A DNA stretch of 64,000 nucleotides from Sulfuriflexus sp032250955 (GCF_032250955.1 NZ_JAVVES010000002.1:1-64000); one strand, 5' to 3'; shown: positions 35,743 through 45,262, counted from the first letter of the stretch. The notes: generated from the letters alone by a model not told the origin. Numbers and translations: made by a program.

Positions 35743-36267
35743 TCAGTTGACGCTTTGCAGGCGTGCCTGCCAGTAACTGGCATGCTGCGGGTTTTCGGAA
35801 CCGAACCAGCCATGCCGGTAGGCACGGATGAGGAAACGTTGTGCCAGGGGGTTGCCCAGGTGGGCGGAACGGCGCAGCCAGATACGGGCCTTGGCGGGAT
35901 CGTTTTGTCCTCCCTTCCCGTAGCTGCCCAGGTAGCTCAGGCCAAGCAAAAAACCGGCATCATGGCTGCCCTGATGTGCGGCACGTGTCAGCCAGGTACG
36001 GGCCTGCTGAATATCGCGTGTCACGCCTCTGCCCTCGCTATACATGATACCGAGCAGGGTCTGGGCATCGGTATTGCCATGCTGGGCCAGCGCCTCAAAA
36101 CCCTCTCGCGCGGCCTGGTAACGCCCGGCATCAAGCGCAGCCACGGCATCCTCGATAGCCTCCGCGGCGCGGGCCTGCGCGTTGAACAACAGTAACGCAA
36201 CCGTGAACATAACGAGCAGAGCCGCCAGCCGGCGGCAGAGGAAATGAATGGTGGGCAATAGGTTCAT
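35743..36267 (-). CDS. Sel1-repeat protein, exported
   Basis: This is a 174-aa protein with an N-terminal signal-anchor (RRLAALLVMFTVALLLFNAQ, about residues 10-30, ending ARAAE) followed by three or four Sel1-like repeats (AQTLLGIMYSEGRGVTRDIQ; DAGFLLGLSYLGSYGKGGQN). Sel1 repeats mediate protein contacts, often in the periplasm. The frame extends to 36381, but the ATG at 36267 has AGGTGAAG directly upstream and leaves 70 bases to the divergent Sel1 gene. The two could share a control region. Confidence 0.8.
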   Translation of the reverse strand: MNLLPTIHFLCRRLAALLVMFTVALLLFNAQARAAEAIEDAVAALDAGRYQAAREGFEALAQHGNTDAQTLLGIMYSEGRGVTRDIQQARTWLTRAAHQGSHDAGFLLGLSYLGSYGKGGQNDPAKARIWLRRSAHLGNPLAQRFLIRAYRHGWFGSENPQHASYWQARLQSVN

Positions 36268-36337
36268 CTTCACCTGTCTGGCAGAATCCGTTACCTTGTA
36301 GTCTTTATAACGGCCGTGACCAAGGATTTTCCAGCCC

Positions 36338-37276
36338 ATGCGTGTTCTTTTTGTTGGTTTTTTAATCAGTCTCTGCATCACTCTTGTTCCCCGGCAAGTC
36401 CTCGCCGATGACTTCCGTGATGGCGTAAGGGCTTATCAGCAAAAGGATTTTTCCCGTTCCCTGGCGCTCTGGTTGCCACTCGCCGAACAGGGCAATGTGC
36501 TGGTTCAGACCCTGGTCGGCACGATGTATGCCTATGGAGAGGGTACCGAACAAGATGATAAGGAAGCTGTGAAATGGTTCACACGCGCGGCAAGGCAAGG
36601 CTCGGCCCAGGCCCAGTACAACCTCGGCATCATGTATGAACAGGGCTTTGGGGTTGAAAAAGACCTCAACGAAGCCCGCCGCTGGCTGCTGGCCGCGGCA
36701 GTGCAGGGTCGGGAAGAGGCCCGTAAGCGCCTCGATACCTTGCCCTCCTCCCCCGTTGATAATGCCATGGCTAAACCGGACGTCACGCCAGGGTCCACCA
36801 TTAAACACGATACCCACTCACCATCCGACTCAGTAACAACGACAGGCAACACTATCCCTGAAGCCGTTAACCCACCCGCACCAGCGGTTACCACTAGCGG
36901 CAAAAAGCCTGTGCCCGTCACTGAGAAAGTCGAGGAAGCCGCGCACGTCTTCGTACAGGAATCACCTGCTATCAGCACTGAAAACCCGGGGCCGGGGCTT
37001 GCGCCAGCCGGTGAAGCACAAGCTACTTTGCCTGACCGGGTAGTCGTTAGCGCTGAAAATTCGGAGCCCGGCCTTGAGCCGGTGTCGCCTATTGAGAGCG
37101 AGGAAGCACAATTCTCCTTGCCGGACTGGATCGTCATTAGCACCGAAAACTCGCTGCCCGGCCTTGACCCGGAGCCGACTATTGAAAGCGAGGAAACAGA
37201 ATTTTCCTTGCCGAACTGGATCGTCATTAGCACCGAAAACTCGTACCCGGATCTTGATACCGCACCGGGCGAATAA
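36338..37276 (+). CDS. Sel1-repeat protein with tandem C-terminal repeats, exported
   Basis: This is a 312-aa exported protein. The signal peptide VLFVGFLISLCITLVPRQVLADD is cleaved near residue 23. Two or three Sel1 repeats follow (about 30-130; VQTLVGTMYAYGEGTEQDDK; AQYNLGIMYEQGFGVEKDLN), then a Pro/Thr/Ser-rich linker (about 135-205). The C-terminus is about three and a half copies of a 30-residue unit of the form FSLPDWIVISTENSLPGLDP. The function of the repeats is unknown. It is divergent from another Sel1 gene and ends at a bidirectional terminator shared with pnp. Confidence 0.82.
   Translation: MRVLFVGFLISLCITLVPRQVLADDFRDGVRAYQQKDFSRSLALWLPLAEQGNVLVQTLVGTMYAYGEGTEQDDKEAVKWFTRAARQGSAQAQYNLGIMYEQGFGVEKDLNEARRWLLAAAVQGREEARKRLDTLPSSPVDNAMAKPDVTPGSTIKHDTHSPSDSVTTTGNTIPEAVNPPAPAVTTSGKKPVPVTEKVEEAAHVFVQESPAISTENPGPGLAPAGEAQATLPDRVVVSAENSEPGLEPVSPIESEEAQFSLPDWIVISTENSLPGLDPEPTIESEETEFSLPNWIVISTENSYPDLDTAPGE
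36971..37260 (+). repeat. about 90-bp in-frame tandem repeats
   Basis: The 3' third of the Sel1 gene is made of roughly 90-bp units encoding I/V-S-x-E-N-S-x-P-x-L-x-P...E-S-E-E-x-x-F-S-L-P-x-W-I-V. The last two full units, about 37090-37170 and 37180-37260, are nearly identical at DNA level; the earlier ones are more diverged. This suggests recent unit duplication and possible length variation. Confidence 0.8.
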
Positions 37277-37288
37277 ATACGGTGCAAT

Positions 37289-37316
37289 AAAAAAGGAGCC
37301 ATTCGGCTCCTTTTTT
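37289..37316. terminator. bidirectional Rho-independent terminator between the Sel1 gene and pnp
   Basis: A perfect 12-bp stem (AAAAAAGGAGCC / GGCTCCTTTTTT) with loop ATTC. It serves the Sel1 gene from the left (12 bases after its stop) and pnp from the right (20 bases after its stop). Confidence 0.93.
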
Positions 37317-37336
37317 AATCTTGCTTACCGAAAAGC

Positions 37337-39421
37337 TCAGGCTTCTTCGGTCACGGCCTTCATGCTCAGGCGGATGCGGCCTTGTTTGTCCACTTCCAGA
37401 ACCTTGACCTTGATGGTTTCACCTTCGCTGAGCTTGTCGCTTACGTTCTCGACACGTTCGGTGGAGATCTGCGAGATGTGTACCAGGCCGTCTTTACCCG
37501 GCAGGATAGTCACAAAGGCACCGAAGTCCATGATCTTGGCGACCTTGCCTTCGTAAATAGTGCCGACTTCAACATCGGCCGTCAGCTGCTCAATGCGGCG
37601 ACGGGCTTCCTGTGCCGCGGCATTGTCGGCAGAAGATACCTTTACCACACCGTCATCAGTGAGATCGATGCTGGTACCGGTTTCCTCAGTAATGGCGCGA
37701 ATGGTTGCACCACCCTTACCAATCACATCGCGGATTTTGTCCGGGTTGATCTTGAAAGTCATGATACGCGGGGCATAGTCAGACAATTCCTGACGTGGTG
37801 CATCAAGCACCTTGTTCATTTCATCAAGAATATGCAGACGGGCTTCGAGTGCCTGATCAAGGGCGACCTGCATAATCTCGCGGGTAATGCCTTCGATCTT
37901 GATATCCATCTGCAAGGCAGTGATACCTTCTTTCGAACCGGCTACCTTGAAGTCCATATCGCCGAGGTGATCTTCATCACCGAGGATATCGGTCAGCACG
38001 GCAAACTTGTCGCCTTCCAGGATAAGACCCATGGCGATACCGGCAACCGGCGCCTTCAGGGGCACACCTGCATCCATCATAGCCAGGCTGGAACCACAAA
38101 CGGAGGCCATCGAGCTGGAGCCGTTGGATTCGGTGATTTCAGAGACGACGCGAACAGAGTAAGGATACTCAGTCATGTCTGGCATAACGCCCAGGACACC
38201 ACGCTTGGCGAGGCGGCCATGGCCGATTTCACGACGGCCCGGGCTGCCGGTGCGGCCGGTTTCGTTTACGCTGTATGGAGGGAAATTGTAGTGCAGCATG
38301 AACGGCTCTTTGCGGGTGCCTTCCAGTGCATCAATGACTTGCGCATCACGCTGCGTACCCAGCGTCGTAACCACCAGCGCCTGGGTTTCGCCACGTGTAA
38401 ACAGGGCCGAACCATGGGTGCGCGGCAGGACGCCGACACGTACATTTATTGGACGCACGGTGCGCGTGTCACGGCCATCGATGCGCGGATGACCTTCAAG
38501 AATACGGCTGCGTACGATCTTCTTCTCGACCGAGGAGAAGGCGCCGCGCACATCATCGGCACTCCAGCCATCTTCACTGGCAACCGCTTCAACAGTCGTA
38601 TTGCGGACTTCATCAATCTTGCTGTAACGGGCAAGCTTTTCTGCGATCTGGTAAGCCTCGGTCAGGCCGGCCGTGGCAACTTCAGCCACCTTGTCGTGCA
38701 GCGCGGTATCTTTCTCGGGAGCTTTCCAGTCCCAATGCTTCACGCCGGCTTCATTGGCGAACTCTTCAATCGTATCAATAACGATTTGCAGCTGTTCATG
38801 ACCAAACATGACGGCACCGAGCATAACCTCTTCGGACAGGCAGTTGGCTTCAGATTCCACCATCAGCACCGCGCCCTTGGTACCGGCAACCACCAGGTTA
38901 AGATCGGATTCTTCAAGTGCTTCAAAACCGGGGTTCAGCAGGTATTCACCGTTTTTGTAGCCAACGCGCGCGGCACCAATCGGGCCGTTGAATGGCGCAC
39001 CAGAAAGCGCCAGTGCTGCAGAGGTACCAATCATGGCCGGGATATCCGGGTCAATATCCGAGTCAATCGAGACGACGGTCGGGATAACCTGAACTTCGTT
39101 ATAGAAACCCTTGGGGAACAACGGACGAATCGGACGGTCAATCAGGCGACTGGTCAGTGTTTCCTTTTCACTCGGACGGCCTTCCCGACGGAAAAAGCCA
39201 CCCGGGATAACACCGGCTGCATAGGTCCGTTCCTGGTAGTTAACCGTGAGTGGAAAGAAGTCACGACCTGTGTCTGCTTCCGTTCTCGCCACGGCGGTAA
39301 CGAGCAGGACGGTGTCGCCCATGCTGACCATAACGGCGCCGCTTGCCTGTCGTGCGATTTCACCTGTTTCGATGGTGACAGTATGGTTGCCATACTGAAA
39401 GGATTTCTTGATTGAAGTCAC
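37337..39421 (-). CDS. pnp: polyribonucleotide nucleotidyltransferase (PNPase)
   Basis: PNPase (694 aa) is the phosphorolytic 3'-5' exoribonuclease of the RNA degradosome. It has two RNase PH domains (about 10-230 and 310-540), a KH domain with IRDVIGKGGATIRAITEETG (about 562-581), and an S1 domain (about 620-690; YEGKVAKIMDFGAFVTILPG). The start codon is GTG at 39421, with AAGGA upstream; E. coli pnp also uses a non-ATG start. It follows rpsO by 47 bases, the standard rpsO-pnp pair. A 677-codon open frame on the other strand is a shadow. Confidence 0.98.
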   Translation of the reverse strand: MTSIKKSFQYGNHTVTIETGEIARQASGAVMVSMGDTVLLVTAVARTEADTGRDFFPLTVNYQERTYAAGVIPGGFFRREGRPSEKETLTSRLIDRPIRPLFPKGFYNEVQVIPTVVSIDSDIDPDIPAMIGTSAALALSGAPFNGPIGAARVGYKNGEYLLNPGFEALEESDLNLVVAGTKGAVLMVESEANCLSEEVMLGAVMFGHEQLQIVIDTIEEFANEAGVKHWDWKAPEKDTALHDKVAEVATAGLTEAYQIAEKLARYSKIDEVRNTTVEAVASEDGWSADDVRGAFSSVEKKIVRSRILEGHPRIDGRDTRTVRPINVRVGVLPRTHGSALFTRGETQALVVTTLGTQRDAQVIDALEGTRKEPFMLHYNFPPYSVNETGRTGSPGRREIGHGRLAKRGVLGVMPDMTEYPYSVRVVSEITESNGSSSMASVCGSSLAMMDAGVPLKAPVAGIAMGLILEGDKFAVLTDILGDEDHLGDMDFKVAGSKEGITALQMDIKIEGITREIMQVALDQALEARLHILDEMNKVLDAPRQELSDYAPRIMTFKINPDKIRDVIGKGGATIRAITEETGTSIDLTDDGVVKVSSADNAAAQEARRRIEQLTADVEVGTIYEGKVAKIMDFGAFVTILPGKDGLVHISQISTERVENVSDKLSEGETIKVKVLEVDKQGRIRLSMKAVTEEA

Positions 39422-39468
39422 GGGGATTCCTTACGCTTGGATTCTGGTTTTCTGGCTTGGAATTATTA

Positions 39469-39738
39469 TTACTTTCTCAGGCCAAGGCTTGAAATGAGTT
39501 CACGGTAACGGTTTACGTCCTTACGCTTGATGTAGTCCAGCAGCTTGCGACGCTTGTTAACCATTTTCAGCAGACCCTGACGGGAATGGTGATCGTGGAT
39601 GTGCTCTTTAAAGTGGCCTGATAAATCATTAATGCGTGCAGACAAAATGGCTACCTGTACTTCAGGCGATCCTGTGTCGCTTTCGCCACGCTTATAGTCC
39701 TGGACAATCTGTCCTTTCTGTTCGGTACTAACGCTCAT
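39469..39738 (-). CDS. rpsO: 30S ribosomal protein S15
   Basis: S15 (89 aa, exact family length) binds 16S rRNA early in small-subunit assembly. The sequence VAILSARINDLSGHFKEHIH...DHHSRQGLL and LLDYIKRKD...RYRELISSLGLR are invariant S15 features. The ribosome site GGAG precedes the ATG. It has its own promoter in the gap after truB and is cotranscribed with pnp. Confidence 0.99.
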   Translation of the reverse strand: MSVSTEQKGQIVQDYKRGESDTGSPEVQVAILSARINDLSGHFKEHIHDHHSRQGLLKMVNKRRKLLDYIKRKDVNRYRELISSLGLRK

Positions 39739-39783
39739 TTATTACTCCTGACCCGGGTCAAAACTGGATTTTTAAAGGCGCGT

Positions 39784-39812
39784 ATTTTAAACCGCAGGCC
39801 TTTATATAACAA
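39784..39812 (-). promoter_or_regulatory. predicted sigma-70 promoter of rpsO-pnp
   Basis: On the minus strand TTGTTA (39812-39807), a 17-base spacer and TAAAAT (39789-39784) make a near-consensus promoter, followed by a GC-rich discriminator (ACGCGCC) typical of growth-rate-controlled ribosomal promoters. The leader then contains a perfect 12-bp palindrome TGACCCGGGTCA (39750-39761), just before the GGAG ribosome site. That palindrome may relate to S15 autoregulation, but this is inference. Confidence 0.6.
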
Positions 39813-39834
39813 GGAAAAATTCTATTTTTGCGGC

Positions 39835-40752
39835 TCAAGCGCCTGCACCGAGCAGGCGTTTGGGCGCGACTCGCCCGTCGTCAAGGATTTGACCGACGCC
39901 AAGAAAGCATTCTGCCCCCACATTCAGCCGCACCCAGCCCTCGGTGGGGGCGTGCGGGACGATGACAGGCTGGCCCTGGCGCATGTAAAAGGCCATATCC
40001 TCACTCAGATTGACTTCAGGCCAGTCCAGCAGCGCACTGCTGGTCGGCTTGAGAAACTGTTTGAGTTGGCTCTTGTCCTGCTCATAGACGGCCTGCAGGG
40101 TATCAAGGGTCACCATATCCGCCTCGTCAAAGGGACCCAGCGCCGTACGGCGCAGGGCCGTCACATAGGCGCCGCAACCAAGCGCCTCGCCAATATCCTC
40201 AATAAGAGTACGGATATACGTGCCGCGTGAGCACTCAACCTCGATGGTGAAGCTGTCAGCCGTCAGTTCGACCAGCGACAGCGAGTAAATCGTGACCTGG
40301 CGGGCCTCGCGTTCAATCTCGATGCCCTGCCGGGCGAGCTTATACAATGGCTCGCCCTTGTGCTTGAGGGCCGAGTACATGGGGGGGACCTGGCTGATCT
40401 CGCCTTTAAACTGCTCGAGTACGGTCTCGACCTCGGCTATATCCAGGGCCGGGACTGGCCGGGTCTCGAGTACCGGGCCTTCGGCATCGCCGGTCGCGGT
40501 GATCTCACCGAGCTTGCCAGTGGCGCGGTAACGCTTGTTGGCATCAAACAGGAAATTGGAGATCTTGGTCGCCTCGCCAAAGCAAATCGCCAGCAGGCCA
40601 CTGGCGAGCGGGTCGAGACTGCCGGTATGCCCCGCCTTGCGGGCAAAAAACAGGTTTTTGACTTCCTGCAGAGCCTTGTTGGAGCTCAGGCCCAGTGGCT
40701 TGTCGAGCAGAACGATGCCGCTGACATTGCGGCCACGATTCTTCCTACGCAT
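39835..40752 (-). CDS. truB: tRNA pseudouridine(55) synthase TruB
   Basis: TruB (305 aa) makes pseudouridine 55 in the T loop of nearly all tRNAs. The catalytic aspartate lies in KAGHTGSLDPLASGLL (about residues 35-50), preceded by GIVLLDKPLGLSSN. ECSRGTYIRTLIEDIGEALG (about 178-197) is the second hallmark, and a C-terminal PUA-like domain ends the protein. It starts 6 bases after rbfA ends, in the usual rbfA-truB-rpsO order. Confidence 0.98.
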   Translation of the reverse strand: MRRKNRGRNVSGIVLLDKPLGLSSNKALQEVKNLFFARKAGHTGSLDPLASGLLAICFGEATKISNFLFDANKRYRATGKLGEITATGDAEGPVLETRPVPALDIAEVETVLEQFKGEISQVPPMYSALKHKGEPLYKLARQGIEIEREARQVTIYSLSLVELTADSFTIEVECSRGTYIRTLIEDIGEALGCGAYVTALRRTALGPFDEADMVTLDTLQAVYEQDKSQLKQFLKPTSSALLDWPEVNLSEDMAFYMRQGQPVIVPHAPTEGWVRLNVGAECFLGVGQILDDGRVAPKRLLGAGA

Positions 40753-40758
40753 GAATAC

Positions 40759-41121
40759 TTATTCCTCGCCGCGCTCTTGCGAGACCGCGTCGTCGATCAA
40801 TTGGGAGATACTGATACCCTTCTCGAGGGTATCGTCATAGACAAACTTTAGTTCAGGTACGATCCGCAGGTGCATCGACTTGCCGAGCTGGTGACGCAGG
40901 AAGCCTGCCGCCCTGGTCAGGGCCTTGATGATCTCGTCATGCTCCGTATCGGAAAGACTGGTGACATAGACCTGCGCATAGGCAAGATCACGGCTGAGTT
41001 TGACGCCAGCGATACTGACAAGACCCAGGCGCGGGTCTTTCAGTTCACGCTGCACAAGCTGGGCGAGTTCACGCTGAATCTGATCAGCAACTCGCTGGCT
41101 ACGCGCAAATTCTCTTGGCAT
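40759..41121 (-). CDS. rbfA: 30S ribosome-binding factor RbfA
   Basis: RbfA (120 aa) is a KH-fold factor needed for 16S rRNA 5'-end maturation and cold growth. Typical segments are REFARSQRVADQIQRELAQL at the N-terminus, LKDPRLGLVSIAGVKLSRDL (about 26-45) and LRIVPELKFVYDDTLEKG (about 85-102). It lies between infB and truB in the conserved order. Confidence 0.97.
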   Translation of the reverse strand: MPREFARSQRVADQIQRELAQLVQRELKDPRLGLVSIAGVKLSRDLAYAQVYVTSLSDTEHDEIIKALTRAAGFLRHQLGKSMHLRIVPELKFVYDDTLEKGISISQLIDDAVSQERGEE

Positions 41122-41172
41122 GAAGAACGCCTCGCAATAAATTAGTAGGGCTGTGCGGGAGTAGCAGCGCGA

Positions 41173-43689
41173 CTAGAGTTCGCGCTGTACCAGTGTGCGT
41201 TCATAGACTTCGATCTTGTCACCCGGCTTGACGTCATTGTAGTTTTTCACGCCGATACCGCACTCGGTACCTGATTTAACTTCATTGACATCATCCTTGT
41301 GACGACGCAGTGATTCGAGTTCACCTTCATAAATCACCACTTCATCACGCAAAACACGGATCGGGCTGCTACGTTTAATCGTACCCTCCGCCACCATACA
41401 ACCGGCGATGGCACCAAGCTTGCTGGAGCGGAACACATCTCGCACCTCGGCAAGACCAATGATTTCATCCTTGTATATCGGTTTAAGCATGCCAAGGACG
41501 GCGCTTTTGATTTCATCAATCGCATCATAGATTACGCTGTAGTAATGCAGGTCAATGCCCTCGTCAGCAATCAGTCTCTTCGCTGAACCATCGGCACGCA
41601 CGTTAAAGCCGATTATGATTGCACCGGAAGTCAGTGCCAGTTGCGCGTCCGATTCATTAATAGCACCAACACCGCTGGAAACGATCTTGACTCTTACCTC
41701 ATCGAAGGACAGGTCAGTCAGTGCATCGGACAGCGCCTCAACGGAACCACGCACATCCGCCTTGAGGACAATATTCAAATCAGTAACTTCACCACCTTCC
41801 ATGCGCGAGAACATATTTTCAAGCTTGGCAGCCTGCTGACGTGCCAACTTGCTGTCACGTTCCTTGCTGTGACGGAATTCAGCAACCTCGCGGGCCTTAC
41901 GTTCGTTTTCGACCACCAGCACATCGTCACCGGCATTCGGCGTACCGGAAAGACCGAGAATCTCTACCGGAATAGAAGGGCCGGCGGCATCAATCGGCTT
42001 GCTGTTTTCGTCGAGCATGGCACGGACGCGGCCGTATTCGCTACCCGTAAGCAGGAAGTCGCCCTTCCGCAAGGTACCGTTTTGCACCAGGATAGTCGCA
42101 ACTGTACCGCGGCCCTTATCCAGACGCGACTCGATAACAACGCCTGATGCCGGGCAGTCTGTGATGGCGGTCAGTTCGAGCACCTCGGCCTGCAATGAAA
42201 TTGCATCCAGCAGGTTATCAACACCCTGACCGGTCTGTGCGGAGACTTCGACAAACATCGTGTCGCCACCCCAGGATTCAGGTACAACTTCTTCAGCAAC
42301 CAGTTCCTGCGAAACACGCTTCGGATCTGCGCCTTCTTTGTCCATCTTGTTAATGGCAATAATCAAGGACACGCCGGAGGCGCGGGCATGCTGGATGGCT
42401 TCCCGGGTTTGCGGCATCACGCCATCGTCCGCGGCTACAACGATCACGACGATATCCGTGACCTTGGCACCGCGAGCACGCATGGCGGTAAATGCGGCAT
42501 GACCCGGCGTATCCAGGAAGGTAATCATGCCCTTGTCGGTCTCAACATGGTATGCGCCGATATGCTGGGTAATACCACCGGCCTCACCTGAGGCAACCTT
42601 GGTGCGTCGAATGTAGTCCAGCAAGGAGGTCTTACCATGGTCAACATGACCCATGATGGTAACGACCGGCGCACGCGGGATAGTTTCGCCCTCCACATTA
42701 CCGGCGACCGTAGCGATCACCTCTTGTTCAATGGCATTTTCCTGGAACAGCTTGGGAATATGGCCCATCTCTTCAACAACAATACTGGCTGTTTCCTGAT
42801 CAAGCACCTGGTTGATCGTGACCATGCTGCCCATGCCCATCAAGACCTTGATGACTTCGCCGGCCTTAATCTTCATGCGTTGGGCAAGTTCACCTACCGA
42901 GATAGTTTCCGGGACAGAGACTTCATGAACTGCCTGCTCGGTCGGTCTTTCAAAGCCGTGCTCGCCACCTGGGGAGGTTACCCGTGAGCGCCCTCTTGAC
43001 TTCTTCTTGCGGCGTCCTGACTTGTCACCGGCAACATGTAATTCCTTGCGGCCGTACTTGGTTCTGGAAGGTGCCTCTTTCTTGGCAGCTGGCTTACGTG
43101 GCTCTGCAGCGGCGGCGGCCTCTGCTGCGACGCGTTTTTCTGCCTCAAGCCGGGCACGTTCTTCTTCCTCGGCCTTGGCACGGGTCTCTTCCTCGGCCTG
43201 TAATTTGGCGACGACTTTTTCTTCAGCTTTCTGTCGCTCTGATTCCTCACGCGCTGCGGCTTCCGCGGCGATGCGCAGGGCCTCTTCTTCCTTGCGGCGT
43301 GCTTCCTCTTCTATCTGCGCCTGTTCATCCAGCTTACGCTGTTCTTCAGCCTGAACCACGCTGCGTTTTACATAGGTACGTTTGCGGCGTACCTCAACGT
43401 TAACTGTCTTCGATGATCTGCCCGGACCACTTCCGCTCTGGCGAAGTTCACTAACCGTACGACGCTTCAGGGTAATCTTCTTCGGTTCAGCGATATCAGT
43501 ATCGCCGGTTTCATCGGCTGCCTTACCGTGCGATCGGCGCAGATGACTCAGTAGCTTTACTTTTTCATCATCACTGATCGTGCCATCGGCATCTTTCATG
43601 GGCAAGCCAGCCTCTTCCAACTGGGAGATCAGGCGGTCTGCGGAAATTCCGATAACTTCGGCTAACTGTTTAACTGTAACTTCTGACAT
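41173..43689 (-). CDS. infB: translation initiation factor IF-2
   Basis: IF-2 (838 aa) is the GTPase that brings fMet-tRNA to the 30S subunit and joins the subunits. It has an N-terminal IF2_N helical module (residues 1-50; VKQLAEVIGISADRLISQLE), a long charged Lys/Glu/Ala-rich coiled linker (about 100-215), a second IF2_N-like module (about 262-312), and the G domain with GHVDHGKTSLLDYIR (G1), DTPGHAAF (G3) and NKMD (G4). Domains II, III and IV follow to the C-terminus. It lies between nusA and rbfA. Confidence 0.98.
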   Translation of the reverse strand: MSEVTVKQLAEVIGISADRLISQLEEAGLPMKDADGTISDDEKVKLLSHLRRSHGKAADETGDTDIAEPKKITLKRRTVSELRQSGSGPGRSSKTVNVEVRRKRTYVKRSVVQAEEQRKLDEQAQIEEEARRKEEEALRIAAEAAAREESERQKAEEKVVAKLQAEEETRAKAEEEERARLEAEKRVAAEAAAAAEPRKPAAKKEAPSRTKYGRKELHVAGDKSGRRKKKSRGRSRVTSPGGEHGFERPTEQAVHEVSVPETISVGELAQRMKIKAGEVIKVLMGMGSMVTINQVLDQETASIVVEEMGHIPKLFQENAIEQEVIATVAGNVEGETIPRAPVVTIMGHVDHGKTSLLDYIRRTKVASGEAGGITQHIGAYHVETDKGMITFLDTPGHAAFTAMRARGAKVTDIVVIVVAADDGVMPQTREAIQHARASGVSLIIAINKMDKEGADPKRVSQELVAEEVVPESWGGDTMFVEVSAQTGQGVDNLLDAISLQAEVLELTAITDCPASGVVIESRLDKGRGTVATILVQNGTLRKGDFLLTGSEYGRVRAMLDENSKPIDAAGPSIPVEILGLSGTPNAGDDVLVVENERKAREVAEFRHSKERDSKLARQQAAKLENMFSRMEGGEVTDLNIVLKADVRGSVEALSDALTDLSFDEVRVKIVSSGVGAINESDAQLALTSGAIIIGFNVRADGSAKRLIADEGIDLHYYSVIYDAIDEIKSAVLGMLKPIYKDEIIGLAEVRDVFRSSKLGAIAGCMVAEGTIKRSSPIRVLRDEVVIYEGELESLRRHKDDVNEVKSGTECGIGVKNYNDVKPGDKIEVYERTLVQREL

Positions 43690-43732
43690 TAATTGTCACT
43701 CTCTGCTGTAAATACTCAGCTTTGCTCTTCGA

Positions 43733-45232
43733 TTACTCTTCTGCTTCGGCAAACCATGGCTCACGTGCCTTCATGATCAGTGCACCGGCACGCTCTTCAT
43801 CCATGTTTTCAACTTCCATCAACTCATCAATCGACTGTTCAGCGAGATCTTCCATTGTGATAATATTCTTGCTGGCCAGCATGTAAGCCAGGCTCTCATC
43901 CATGCCTTCCATATTTAACAGGTCATCTGCCGGTTTTTTATCGCCGAGCAATTCTTCTGTAGCGATAGCTCGTGTCAACAGGACATCCTTGGCACGGTTA
44001 CGTAGTTCTTCCACAATATCTTCGTCAAACTCTTCGATTTCGAGCATTTCTTCCATTGGCACATAAGCGACTTCTTCAATGGTAGTGAAACCTTCCTGTA
44101 CCAGGATAACAGCCACTTCCTCATCAACATCGAGCTGCTCGACAAACAATTGCTGTGCCTTACCCGCTTCAACTTCATTCTTTTCATCAGCCTGGCTTTC
44201 GGTCATCACGTTCAGTTCCCAGCCAGTCAACTCACTGGCAAGGCGAACGTTCTGGCCGCCACGACCAATGGCCTGGGAGAGCTGGTCTTCATCAACGGCG
44301 ACATCCATGCTGTGTGAATCTTCATCGATCACAATCGACTGTACTTCTGCCGGTGACATGGCATTAATCACAAACTGTGCCGGGTTATCGTCCCAGAGGA
44401 TAATGTCGACGCGCTCGCCGGCAATTTCACCAGAAACGGCCTGGACGCGCGAACCGCGCATTCCCACACAGGCACCTACCGGGTCGATGCGCTGGTCATT
44501 ACTACGAACGGCGATCTTGGCACGCAGGCCCGGGTCACGGGCAGCCGCCAGAATATCAATCAGCTCGTCACCGACTTCGGGCACTTCCAGCTTGAACAGT
44601 TCAATCAAAAACTCGGGACGCACGCGCGAGACAAACAACTGCGGACCGCGCGGTTCTGAACGCACCTCGTAAAGGTAGCCACGCAGACGGTCACCGCTTC
44701 GGACCGGTTCACGCGGGATCATTTCTTCACGGGCAATAAGGGCCTCGGCATTGTTCCCCAGGTCCAGGATGACATTGCCGCGTTCTACACGTTTGACGAT
44801 ACCGTTAACCAGTTCGCCGACACGACTTTTGTAAGCATCAACCACCTGGGCGCGCTCGGCTTCACGCACCTTCTGCATAATAACCTGCTTGGCAGTTTGT
44901 GCAGCGATACGGCCAAACTCTTCATTCTCAAGTTGCTCTTCGATGATGTCACCGACATCAGCACCCGGTTTATATTCCTGGGCTTCATCAACAGTCAGAA
45001 TCTGATTGGCAATTTCAACATCGAAATCCTCATCGGCAATGACTATCCAACGACGGAAGGTCTCATAGTCACCCGTTTCACGGTCAATATTCACGCGCAC
45101 GTCGATATCACCTTCGTGACGCTTCTTGGTGGCGGTTGCCAATGCGGCTTCGATCGCCTGGAAAATGATTTCCTTATCGACGCCCTTTTCATTTGAAACG
45201 GCATCTGCAACCAACAAAATTTCTTTCGACAT
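43733..45232 (-). CDS. nusA: transcription termination/antitermination factor NusA
   Basis: NusA (499 aa) binds RNA polymerase and controls pausing, termination and antitermination. It has the N-terminal polymerase-binding domain (about 1-125), an S1 domain (about 133-200; GELVNGIVKRVERGNVILDL), two KH domains (about 205-345; VGACVGMRGSRVQAVSGEIA; AIGRGGQNVRLASELTGWEL) and two C-terminal acidic repeats with helix-hairpin-helix character (about 365-425 and 440-490), as in E. coli. It is cotranscribed with rimP (30 bases upstream) and infB (43 bases downstream). Confidence 0.98.
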   Translation of the reverse strand: MSKEILLVADAVSNEKGVDKEIIFQAIEAALATATKKRHEGDIDVRVNIDRETGDYETFRRWIVIADEDFDVEIANQILTVDEAQEYKPGADVGDIIEEQLENEEFGRIAAQTAKQVIMQKVREAERAQVVDAYKSRVGELVNGIVKRVERGNVILDLGNNAEALIAREEMIPREPVRSGDRLRGYLYEVRSEPRGPQLFVSRVRPEFLIELFKLEVPEVGDELIDILAAARDPGLRAKIAVRSNDQRIDPVGACVGMRGSRVQAVSGEIAGERVDIILWDDNPAQFVINAMSPAEVQSIVIDEDSHSMDVAVDEDQLSQAIGRGGQNVRLASELTGWELNVMTESQADEKNEVEAGKAQQLFVEQLDVDEEVAVILVQEGFTTIEEVAYVPMEEMLEIEEFDEDIVEELRNRAKDVLLTRAIATEELLGDKKPADDLLNMEGMDESLAYMLASKNIITMEDLAEQSIDELMEVENMDEERAGALIMKAREPWFAEAEE

Positions 45233-45262
45233 ATCCTCTGCCTCTAACTCAAGATATCCGGC

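Noticed and set aside
37382..39415. 677-codon open frame on the plus strand across pnp
   Set aside because: It is antisense to a certain PNPase gene and its product (His-, Asn- and Phe-rich) resembles no protein; long shadows of this sort are common opposite GC-rich genes.
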